The notes under the pieces: generated by a model
The model's input: the letters and a program-made list of their open reading frames with translations, nothing else
Told to the model about the DNA's origin: nothing
The model's database searches: none
Program-made: the position numbers and the translations under genes
Shown here: piece after piece, positions 1-5,822 of the stretch
Numbering within the stretch: the stretch's first letter is position 1
How the letters are laid out: the number at the start of each line of letters is the position of its first letter
Assembly (NCBI GenBank): GCA_021778575.1
Contig: JAJYCH010000171.1
Location: forward strand, 1 to 8,273
Reading direction: 5' to 3'
DNA: 8,273 nt
From: Planctomycetota bacterium
Lineage (GTDB): Bacteria > Planctomycetota > Planctomycetia > Isosphaerales > Isosphaeraceae

Positions 1-689
1 CCGGAGTTCCCGCCGCCGCCGAAGTTCCCGCCGCCGCCGAAGTTCCCGCCGCCGCCGAAGTTCCCACCACCGCCGGAGTTCCCGCCGCCGCCGAAGTTCC
101 CGCCGCCGCCGAAGTTCCCGCCGCCGCCGAAGTTCCCGCCGCCTCCGAAGTTCCCGCCGCCGCCGAAGTTCCCACCACCGCCGAAGTTCCCGCCACCGCC
201 GAAGTTCCCGCCACCGCCGAAGTTCCCAACCCCCGGGTTACTGGTAGTGGTAGTTGCGCTGGGAGTCGTGGTGGAACCAGTGTTCGTGGGGCTAGCGGTC
301 GTCGGCTGAGTCGTGGACCCCTGCGACATACCGGAGAACATGGCTCCAGGACCACCGCCGCCGAATTGTCCCCCGGCGTCGAACGTGCCGAGGTCGGACG
401 ACCCCATCCCGTTCAGATTCGCGCCGGTGAATCCGCCCCCGCCTCCTGCCCCGCCGAGGTCGAGCCCGGAGGTGGAGACGTCAGCGGTCCCCATGCCCGT
501 CAGACCCATCCCGGAGAGCCCCATTCCGGGCAGGCCCATTCCCGTCAGACCCATTCCGCCTGTCAGAAGCTGACGCCCTTCGAGCGATTCGCATTGGGGC
601 GTCGAAGGAGTTGGTGCGGAACGTCGGGCCGAAGGCGGCATGCCGAGCTTTTCGAGAAGGGCGGCCAGCTTGGTTCGTGACGAGTTCAT
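1..689 (-). CDS. Gly-rich LEPR-XLL-type surface protein, 3' end outside window
   Basis: Partial gene of unknown function: 229 codons are visible and no stop is reached before the left edge. The ATG at 689-687 is preceded by AAGGA (698-702, minus strand) at 8 nt spacing, which fixes the start. The N-terminus is basic and helical (residues 1-25), followed by CESLEGRQLLTGG at residues 33-45, matching the LExRxLL signature of planctomycete LEPR-XLL proteins. Residues 45-66 are a GMGLx pentapeptide repeat, 67-122 are Gly-rich, and 124-151 are a Thr/Ser/Pro linker. From residue 156 the protein is a run of NFGGGG hexapeptides reaching the window edge. There is no classical signal peptide with a hydrophobic core and AxA site. 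By family knowledge such proteins are thought to be exported or surface-associated; a structural role is inference from composition. The reading frame is continuous and the repeat unit is a multiple of three. The gene points away from the sigma factor gene, across a gap of about 700 bases. Confidence 0.8.
   Translation of the reverse strand, partial: MNSSRTKLAALLEKLGMPPSARRSAPTPSTPQCESLEGRQLLTGGMGLTGMGLPGMGLSGMGLTGMGTADVSTSGLDLGGAGGGGGFTGANLNGMGSSDLGTFDAGGQFGGGGPGAMFSGMSQGSTTQPTTASPTNTGSTTTPSATTTTSNPGVGNFGGGGNFGGGGNFGGGGNFGGGGNFGGGGNFGGGGNFGGGGNFGGGGNSGGGGNFGGGGNFGGGGNFGGGGNS
4..228 (-). repeat. 18-bp minisatellite encoding NFGGGG hexapeptides
   Basis: Twelve complete 18-bp units occupy 4-219, and a truncated thirteenth begins at 220. 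Units are nearly identical and differ mostly at wobble sites (ccg, cca or cct). The units starting at 4 and 76 carry gag instead of aag, which changes Phe to Ser (NSGGGG). The array lies in frame within the minus-strand gene and continues to the left edge, so its full length is unknown. Confidence 0.95.
490..564 (-). repeat. 15-bp tandem repeat encoding GMGLx pentapeptides
   Basis: Five 15-bp units start at 490, 505, 520, 535 and 550, each beginning cccat on the plus strand. On the minus strand they encode GMGLT, GMGLP, GMGLS, GMGLT and a degenerate end unit. They are more diverged than the 18-bp array in the same gene, which suggests an older or slower-turning repeat. Confidence 0.85.
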
Positions 690-724
690 GAGAAACATCC
701 TTGTTCATGAAACGGACCAGATGC

Positions 725-743
725 CGTCGGCTTCCAGCCGACG
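725..743. other. Perfect 8-bp inverted repeat upstream of the Gly-rich gene
   Basis: CGTCGGCT at 725-732 pairs with AGCCGACG at 736-743 across the 3-base spacer TCC. It lies 36 bases upstream of the start codon at 689, so it would be in the 5' leader, or act as an operator, of the minus-strand gene. No T-run follows on either strand, so it is not an obvious intrinsic terminator. Confidence 0.6.
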
Positions 744-752
744 ACCTGCGTT

Positions 753-805
753 CATTCCCGAGCGGTCCCGCTCCAGGCGGATTCGCCTGGAGCGGGCCGG
801 GAATG
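753..805. other. Large two-part inverted repeat (13-bp core plus 8-bp outer arm)
   Basis: The core is CCCGCTCCAGGCG at 767-779 pairing perfectly with CGCCTGGAGCGGG at 784-796 across the spacer GATT. An outer arm, CATTCCCG at 753-760, pairs with CGGGAATG at 798-805. The two arms are separated by 6 unpaired bases on the left and 1 on the right, giving 21 paired bases in total. It sits 64-116 bases upstream of the minus-strand Gly-rich start codon and has no adjacent T-tract. A leader RNA structure, a protein-binding site or a REP-like element are all possible. Confidence 0.7.
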
Positions 806-879
806 TCTTGAAAACGAGGGACCGCCTTACCTCGGCTTTCAACGACGCGCCCCCCGACGCGACGTCTCGACCGGCTCGA

Positions 880-897
880 CCGGATCAGAAGATCCGG
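880..897. other. Perfect 7-bp hairpin in intergenic region
   Basis: CCGGATC at 880-886 pairs with GATCCGG at 891-897 across the tetraloop AGAA. It overlaps the stop codon of the doubtful minus-strand frame at 885-1166. No T-run follows on either strand; the function is unknown. Confidence 0.45.
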
Positions 898-1343
898 ACG
901 ATCACGGCTCGGCGGCCCCTCGCTGGCTCATCCGGCGAGTCAAAGAAGTCGCTCGCGTCGCCGCGAAGCGAGGATCTTCGGACCTCGACGGCTTTCTCAG
1001 GGTCCGCGAAACCCGGCTGCTCTCGGCCAGGCCAGGAATGATCGGCGGCGATCAGCGCGGCGAACCCTTGTTGATTATGGCGGCGGATCAGGGCGCGGAC
1101 AGCGACATCGAGAGCATTCCGGACGGGCCGGCCCATGCCATGACTCGAGAATCGTCGGTCGATCATCCCACGCCTCCCACGATCCGAGTCCTGGACCCAA
1201 CCAGCCCCCGGGTGGCGTCGTGCCCCCTGGGTGGCCCCTTGTCGGCGTCGGACTCATCGCGAAAGAATACGGGTGACCTCGGGCAAACCTTACAGGGCCG
1301 ATCAATTTCCGGGGAAAATCGGGACGGCCGACCGGCTGAAATC

Positions 1344-1361
1344 ACGGCAATTCTTTGCCGT
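1344..1361. other. 7-bp hairpin downstream of the sigma gene
   Basis: ACGGCAA at 1344-1350 pairs with TTGCCGT at 1355-1361 across TTCT. It lies about 45 bases beyond the sigma factor stop codon on the minus strand and may act with the hairpin at 1373-1404 in 3'-end formation. The T-content after it is low. Confidence 0.35.
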
Positions 1362-1372
1362 CACGAAACTTA

Positions 1373-1404
1373 CGGCCGATCCCGATCATTCCTGAAATCG
1401 GCCG
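1373..1404 (-). terminator. Candidate weak terminator after the sigma factor gene
   Basis: CGGCCGAT (1373-1380) and ATCGGCCG (1397-1404) form an 8-bp stem with a 16-base loop, starting 2 bases after the sigma factor stop codon. On the minus strand the stem is followed by TAAGTTT, a short and imperfect T-tract. Position favours a terminator; the large loop and weak T-tract argue against a strong one. Confidence 0.35.
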
Positions 1405-1406
1405 GA

Positions 1407-2003
1407 TCACTCGGGGTCCGACGCTTCCAGAAGGCGGACTTCTTCCTTCAAGAGCTTCTGGACCCGGTGCTTGGAGACAAACACGGACGCGACCGTGGCA
1501 TCCAGGCGTTGGGAAGCTTCGGCGCCGGAGAGCCCCTCCAGGGCCGTCAGGCGGAATGCTTCCCAGGTCGACGGGTTGACGCGCCTCTGGACCCGGGCGA
1601 TCGCCATTTCCATCAGTTCGCGGTCAAAGGTTTCCTCGAACCGCCGCTTGAAGTCCGCCCGAGCTTCGAGCGATTCGAGACGCTGGATGATCCGGCTGTC
1701 CGACCCCCGATAACGGCCGGCGATGGCGTCGCTCCAGGCATGCTGGGTGATCGTCTTGAGCCAGGCCCGGAAACAGCGCGAGGGATCATAGCGGAACTGG
1801 CCGAGTTTCTCGGTCAGCTTGGCCAGAACATCCTGGGTCACGTCCTCGGCGTCGGCTCCCTGGAGCCCCCATTCGCGGCACCATCGATAGATCATCGGCC
1901 GGTAGCGCCAGTCGAACCGCTCCCAGGCCACGGCATCGTTGGGGGTCTGCCTCAGGGCTTCGAGCAGTGTGAGGGACGTTCGGGAGTCCGACCATTCCGC
2001 CAT
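1407..2003 (-). CDS. ECF-type RNA polymerase sigma-70 family factor
   Basis: This 198-residue protein directs RNA polymerase to a specific promoter set. Sigma region 2 covers about residues 25-95: RFDWRYRPMIYRWCR, then DAEDVTQDVLAKL (51-63, region 2.2 core contact with acidic residues present), then FRAWLKTITQHAWSD (78-92, DNA-melting and -10 recognition). Region 4 covers about 130-192, with the helix-turn-helix LEGLSGAEASQRLDATVASV (155-174) and the VSKHRVQKLLKEE tail typical of planctomycete ECF factors. There is no region 1 or 3, as expected for ECF. The ATG at 2003 was chosen because GGAGGG (2011-2016, minus strand) lies 7 bases upstream and the family normally begins just before a TSLTLLEALR-like helix. 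The frame stays open upstream to an ATG at 2108 and a GTG at 2117 (236 residues), but neither has a good ribosome site. The gene is divergent from a Ser/Thr kinase gene, an arrangement known for planctomycete STK-linked ECF groups; the exact group is not assigned. Confidence 0.9.
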   Translation of the reverse strand: MAEWSDSRTSLTLLEALRQTPNDAVAWERFDWRYRPMIYRWCREWGLQGADAEDVTQDVLAKLTEKLGQFRYDPSRCFRAWLKTITQHAWSDAIAGRYRGSDSRIIQRLESLEARADFKRRFEETFDRELMEMAIARVQRRVNPSTWEAFRLTALEGLSGAEASQRLDATVASVFVSKHRVQKLLKEEVRLLEASDPE

Positions 2004-2010
2004 GGGCCAT

Positions 2011-2016
2011 CCCTCC
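2011..2016 (-). promoter_or_regulatory. Ribosome binding site that decides the sigma factor start
   Basis: GGAGGG on the minus strand lies 7 bases before the ATG at 2003. It supports the 198-residue form over the 236-residue form from the GTG at 2117. Confidence 0.65.
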
Positions 2017-2190
2017 GGCAGCCACAGGATCCTGTCCGTGATCCAGGATCGTCGGATGCGTGGGGCGTCGAATCCGAATGTTTCGGACCCACGACGCCAA
2101 ACATTCATTCCAGACACATTCTACGCCGCTGAGGATACGATCGAAAGGGGCTTCCGGTAAAGACGGTTGACGAGCGATGTTCCGGAAAAT

Positions 2191-2205
2191 TTACAAAACT
2201 TGTAA
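2191..2205. promoter_or_regulatory. Palindromic operator candidate TTACAA-AAC-TTGTAA
   Basis: A perfect 6-bp inverted repeat with a 3-base centre lies in the AT-rich part of the divergent intergenic region. Its place between two divergent regulatory genes suits a dimeric regulator site. It could also simply be promoter sequence, since TTGTAA partly resembles a -35 box. Confidence 0.4.
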
Positions 2206-2225
2206 GATCGCCCGGCAATCGACGG

Positions 2226-2231
2226 TATTAT
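2226..2231 (+). promoter_or_regulatory. Candidate -10 element for the kinase gene
   Basis: TATTAT differs from TATAAT at one base and lies 89 bases before the kinase ATG. The best upstream -35-like sequence, TTGTAA at 2200-2205, is 20 bases away, which is too long for a standard housekeeping promoter, so the call is tentative. Confidence 0.3.
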
Positions 2232-2320
2232 GATTCAAGTCGCAAGGCCACGATGCCGACCGACGCGAAACTCGGCGATGATCGACAGGGATGTAATTCC
2301 GCGACGAGTGATAAACCCCC

Positions 2321-5300
2321 ATGATTTCTTGCCCGAGCGACGAGCGACTCGCGCAGCTCCTGGAGGAGCAACTCGACCGGCGCGAACTGGTGGAAATCGA
2401 GCGCCACCTGGAACGGTGCGGCCATTGCCAGGAAACCCTGGAAGAGCTGACCCGCGAGCGATTTAGTTTCGACACCTGGAAACCCTGGTCCGATTCCGAT
2501 CCGGCCGATCCGGATAGCTCCAGCGAGCGAGCCGGCCGTCAGCCCTCGCGAACCGCGTACTCGTCCACCCAGTTTTCACCCACCCGGCTTGCTCCGTCGA
2601 CCGACGTTCTTCCCGAAGTCGAAGGATACGAGATCCTTGAGCGGATCGGGCAGGGGGGGATGGGGGTCGTCTATCGGGCCCGGCAGGGGGGTCTGGAGCG
2701 ACTTGTCGCGCTGAAAGTCATCCGGGGCGGGATTCACGCGGCACCCGAACATCTCGCCCGATTCCGGATCGAGGCCCGGGCCGTGGCCCGGCTCGGCCAT
2801 CCCAACGTCGTCCAGATCCACGACGTCGGCCGTTCGGCGGGAGTTCCGTTCGTGGCCTTCGAACTCCTCGAAGGCGGGAGCCTGGAAAGTCGTGTCGCCG
2901 GAACACCTCAACCCGAAAGAGTTTCGGCCGAATTGCTTGTCGTCCTGGCGCGGGCGATGGGCGTCGCCCACCGGGCCGGCGTGGTCCACCGCGATCTGAA
3001 GTCGGCCAACGTCCTCTACGCGGCCGACGGCACACCCAAGATCGCCGACTTCGGTCTGGCCAAGCGGCTCGACGAGGACGACGGGCAGACCCAGACCGGC
3101 CAGGTCATGGGTTCTCCCAGCTTCATGGCTCCCGAACAGGCCCAGGGGGGCGAGGTCGGCACGCTGGCCGACGTTTACTCGCTCGGCGCGATCTTCTATG
3201 AGATGCTCACCGGTCGGCCGCCGTTCAAGGGGTCGTCGGCGATGGAGACACTGTTCCAGGTCATCCACGACGAGCCGGTATCGCCCCTGAAACTTCGTCC
3301 TGGCCTGTCGCGTGATCTGGAGACGATCGCGCTGAAATGCCTGGCCAAGGAACCGGCTCGACGGTACGAGTCGGCCGACGCCCTGGCCGACGACCTCGAC
3401 CGTTACCTGAGCGGATCGCCGATCCTGGCTCGACCGATCGGCCTCCGCGAGCGCGCCTGGAAATGGGCCCGGCGGCAGCCGGTCGTCGCCACGCTCGTTC
3501 TGATCGCCCTGAGCGCCGCCATCGGGTCCGGCGCGATCGCCTATCAAGCCCAGCAAAACCTGAAAAAACGCGAGCGAGCCGAGATCCAGAGCGCCGCCAG
3601 GCTGGAAAAGGACGGCCTCGCGGTCATCGCCACCGCGCAACTGGCGCTCCGCGACCGCGATTATCAGACGGGACTGAGACAGCTCACCGCCTTCCTGCCC
3701 CAGATCGCCGCCAACCCTCGGCTGGGCGATCTCCGGACTCGGGTCAACGGCCTGATCGCCCTTCTCGAAAAGAGTCAGGACGATCGAGCCCGGAACGAGG
3801 CGATCCAGAGCAAGCTCTCCAGCTTCCGGACTTTGCGTCGACGAGCCCAGCTCCTCGACGCCCAACTGGTCGGGATCGGCGAGTTTCGCGACATCCAGGG
3901 GCTTCGGCAAGTGATCCGCGACGCCCTGGCGATCTTCGGCGGAACCGACCCGGCTCTCCACCCCGAGACCGCGAAACTGCCCGCCCTTCTGACCCAATCC
4001 GAGCAAAGCGAGATCCGGAAAGGTCGCTACGAACTGCTCCTGATCCTGGCCGAGGCGGTCGCCCGGCCGATCGCCGGCGAAGATCCGCGCCGACAGGCGG
4101 AAGCCGGCCTGGCGCTGCTCGACCGGGCCATGAACCAGGCTCCCTCGAAGCACGCGGATCAAGCCTTTCACATGATCCGTGCCGACTGCCTGGCTCGCAA
4201 AGGGGATCTCGGCGCCGCCGACCTCGAACGCCAGGCTGCCTCGACCCGACCGGCCGACGCCTTCGGTCACCTCCTGGAGGGAGAAGCGCTCCATCGCCGC
4301 CAGAAGTGGCCCGAGGCCATCCGCGAATTCGAGACGGCGCTGAGGCTCGAACCCGACCTGTTCCGTGCCCAGCTCTTGCTCGGGGTCAGCCAGCTTCAGG
4401 CCCGCCAGTACAACCAGGCCCGAACCAATCTGACAGCCTGCATCCAGCGCGAGCCCCGAGCGATCAGCCTGCACCTGCTCCGCGGTTTCGCCTCGGGCGA
4501 GGAAGGGTTTGAACGGCAAAACTTCGCGCAGAAGGCCGGTCCCCGACGAGAAGAGTTCCTCAAGGAATCCGAGATCCTCTTCGAGTCCGCCGAGTCCGAC
4601 TTCGAGGTCGTCCGATCGCTCAACCCGACTCCCGAGGAAAACTATTGCCTGAGGGTCAACCGGGGGGCACTGCGGCTCCGGCGTCACCGGCTCGACGACG
4701 CCGTGGACGACCTGATCGTCGCCATCGCCTTGCGTCCCGACGAGGTCTCGGCGTACATCGTGCTCGGGCAAACCTACCGACAGCAGGGCCGGATCGACGC
4801 GGCGCTTGCCCAGTTTACCCGGGGGATCGCCTTGAAGCCCGAGATGGCCGGGCTCTACCGGAGCCGGGCACTGACCCGGCTCGATCGATCCCGACCATCG
4901 GTCGAGGCACGCGACGAATCGCTCCGCGACCTTTCCGAAGCGATCCGGCTCGATTCGCCCGGCGACTCCGAATTCGCTCGCGACCGGGCCCGAAGGGCTC
5001 GCCTGCTCCTCCAGGCGGGCCGGCCAAACGACGCCCTGATCGATTGCCAGGCCGCCTTGCGCGACGACCCCAAGAACTCCGAAGCCCTGCTGATCCGGGT
5101 CCGGTCGCTGCTCGACTTGAAGCGGTTCGACGAGGTTCTCGGAGCCTGTGACGAGGCGCTGGCCCAGGGCCAGGCCTCCGGCGAACTCTACGAGCTGAGG
5201 GGCCTGGCTCGCGCCAGTCGATCAGACTACGCCGGGGCGATTCAGGACTATACCCAGTCGCTTGCACTCGACCCGAACCGACCGACCCCACGAATCCAGC

Positions 5301-5755
5301 GCGGCTGGGCCTATCTCGTCTCGGAGGCTCCGAGCCTGGCCTTTCACGACTTCAACGAAGCCATCCGCCTCGCGCCCGACGAACCCGACGCCTACAACGG
5401 TCGAGGGTTCGCGCGGGTCTTTCAAGGCGAATACAAGGAAGCCGTGGCCGACGCCGAGGCGTCGATCGTTCGAGGAGTCAACGACTCCCGGACTCACTAC
5501 AACGCGGCCCGGATCTACGCCAAGGCCGCCAACGCCGTCACCGCCGCGAACCCGCGACGGACCCAGCGGCCGATCGCCGAGGCCTATCAGGATCGAGCCC
5601 AGATCTTGATCCGCCTGGCGCTCGAACGGATGCCCCCGAGCGATCGAGGGGAATTCTGGCGATCCGTCATCGAGGCCGATCCCGCGCTGACCGCGCTGCG
5701 GCAGCGCCCCAAGTTCTCGCAACTGGCCGGTCAATATGGACGACTGGCCAAATGA
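2321..5755 (+). CDS. Transmembrane Ser/Thr protein kinase with N-terminal anti-sigma-like zinc motif and C-terminal TPR array
   Basis: This 1144-residue kinase phosphorylates Ser/Thr on partner proteins. Residues 4-45 form a zf-HC2-like segment with Cys4, His29, Cys33 and Cys36 (HxxxCxxC). A linker (50-98) leads to the Hanks-type kinase domain at about 103-364: Gly loop GQGGMG (110-115), Lys132, Glu151, HRDLKSAN (223-230), DFG (243-245), APE (270-272) and Asp284. All catalytic residues are present, so it should be active. One transmembrane helix lies at about 387-408. A helical stretch (410-640) and about ten TPR units (roughly 647-1060) follow, for example EAIREFETALRLEP and YAGAIQDYTQSLALDPN. 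The start is firm: an in-frame TAA at 2312-2314 rules out any upstream start, though no strong ribosome site is seen. Predicted topology puts the zinc segment and kinase in the cytoplasm and the TPRs outside. It is divergent from the ECF sigma gene, which is the likely partner (inference). Many planctomycete kinases share this kinase-TM-repeat design. Confidence 0.95.
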   Translation: MISCPSDERLAQLLEEQLDRRELVEIERHLERCGHCQETLEELTRERFSFDTWKPWSDSDPADPDSSSERAGRQPSRTAYSSTQFSPTRLAPSTDVLPEVEGYEILERIGQGGMGVVYRARQGGLERLVALKVIRGGIHAAPEHLARFRIEARAVARLGHPNVVQIHDVGRSAGVPFVAFELLEGGSLESRVAGTPQPERVSAELLVVLARAMGVAHRAGVVHRDLKSANVLYAADGTPKIADFGLAKRLDEDDGQTQTGQVMGSPSFMAPEQAQGGEVGTLADVYSLGAIFYEMLTGRPPFKGSSAMETLFQVIHDEPVSPLKLRPGLSRDLETIALKCLAKEPARRYESADALADDLDRYLSGSPILARPIGLRERAWKWARRQPVVATLVLIALSAAIGSGAIAYQAQQNLKKRERAEIQSAARLEKDGLAVIATAQLALRDRDYQTGLRQLTAFLPQIAANPRLGDLRTRVNGLIALLEKSQDDRARNEAIQSKLSSFRTLRRRAQLLDAQLVGIGEFRDIQGLRQVIRDALAIFGGTDPALHPETAKLPALLTQSEQSEIRKGRYELLLILAEAVARPIAGEDPRRQAEAGLALLDRAMNQAPSKHADQAFHMIRADCLARKGDLGAADLERQAASTRPADAFGHLLEGEALHRRQKWPEAIREFETALRLEPDLFRAQLLLGVSQLQARQYNQARTNLTACIQREPRAISLHLLRGFASGEEGFERQNFAQKAGPRREEFLKESEILFESAESDFEVVRSLNPTPEENYCLRVNRGALRLRRHRLDDAVDDLIVAIALRPDEVSAYIVLGQTYRQQGRIDAALAQFTRGIALKPEMAGLYRSRALTRLDRSRPSVEARDESLRDLSEAIRLDSPGDSEFARDRARRARLLLQAGRPNDALIDCQAALRDDPKNSEALLIRVRSLLDLKRFDEVLGACDEALAQGQASGELYELRGLARASRSDYAGAIQDYTQSLALDPNRPTPRIQRGWAYLVSEAPSLAFHDFNEAIRLAPDEPDAYNGRGFARVFQGEYKEAVADAEASIVRGVNDSRTHYNAARIYAKAANAVTAANPRRTQRPIAEAYQDRAQILIRLALERMPPSDRGEFWRSVIEADPALTALRQRPKFSQLAGQYGRLAK
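2648..2677 (+). other. G-quadruplex-capable G-run cluster
   Basis: Four G-tracts (GGG, GGGGGG, GGGGG and GGG) with spacers of 2, 2 and 9 bases lie on the coding strand, where they encode the Gly loop of the kinase. The protein motif requires glycines, but the use of GGG codons rather than GGC is what creates the runs. Confidence 0.4.
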
Positions 5756-5822
5756 TCGACCCGGTCGCAACCAGCGGCTGGATCGGAACCGCCCCAGGGA
5801 TGAAGAGGAAAGCGAGCGTCGC

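Larger units (their letters stand above)
690..1406. other. Intergenic region without a convincing gene; several palindromes
   Basis: No reading frame here shows recognisable protein motifs. The best candidate is a minus-strand frame at 885-1166 (93 codons) with a GGGAGG six bases before its ATG. It is about 15% Arg and has no recognisable domain, and sampled stretches give roughly 55% GC at second codon positions, against about 35% in a sample of the neighbouring sigma gene. It is treated as unproven. The region does hold perfect inverted repeats at 725-743, 767-796 (within 753-805), 880-897, 1344-1361 and 1373-1404, and a 9-bp tandem duplication (CTCGACCGG twice, 866-883). It should contain the promoter of the minus-strand Gly-rich gene, but no clear -35/-10 pair is visible. 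Confidence 0.6.
2004..2320. promoter_or_regulatory. Divergent control region between sigma factor and kinase genes
   Basis: This 317-bp stretch must drive both divergent genes unless one is read through. It is clearly more AT-rich around 2180-2240 than the surroundings. It contains a TTCCGGAA palindrome (2180-2187), a TTACAA/TTGTAA palindrome (2191-2205) and TATTAT (2226-2231). If the sigma factor starts at its upstream GTG (2117), the region shrinks to about 203 bp. No complete -35/-10 pair with standard spacing was found in either direction. Confidence 0.55.

Noticed and set aside
4..228. CRISPR-like regular repeat array
   Set aside because: Units are 18 bp, contiguous and without unique spacers, and they translate in frame to NFGGGG; this is a coding minisatellite.
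767..796. Intrinsic terminator
   Set aside because: The stem is strong, but no T-run follows on either strand and no gene ends next to it.
885..1166. Minus-strand frame of 93 codons with GGGAGG six bases before the ATG
   Set aside because: About 15% Arg, no recognisable domain, and codon-position GC in sampled stretches unlike the neighbouring sigma gene; a good ribosome-site match arises easily in GC-rich DNA. Left as unproven.
1038..2132. Long plus-strand frame of 364 codons
   Set aside because: It covers the whole sigma factor gene on the opposite strand; the minus-strand product has clear sigma regions 2 and 4, while this frame shows no domain. Long antisense frames are expected at high GC.
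3337..4512. Plus-strand frame of 391 codons inside the kinase gene
   Set aside because: Arg/Pro-rich out-of-frame shadow of the kinase and TPR coding sequence.
2576..4771. Minus-strand frame of 731 codons
   Set aside because: It lies antisense to the kinase gene, whose catalytic motifs are complete. The antisense product has no recognisable domain and is a GC-driven shadow.
5736..5822. 29-residue upstream extension of the propeller protein from an ATG at 5736
   Set aside because: Very hydrophilic, no ribosome site, overlaps the kinase gene and would move the LExRxLL motif away from the N-terminus. Kept only as an alternative start.
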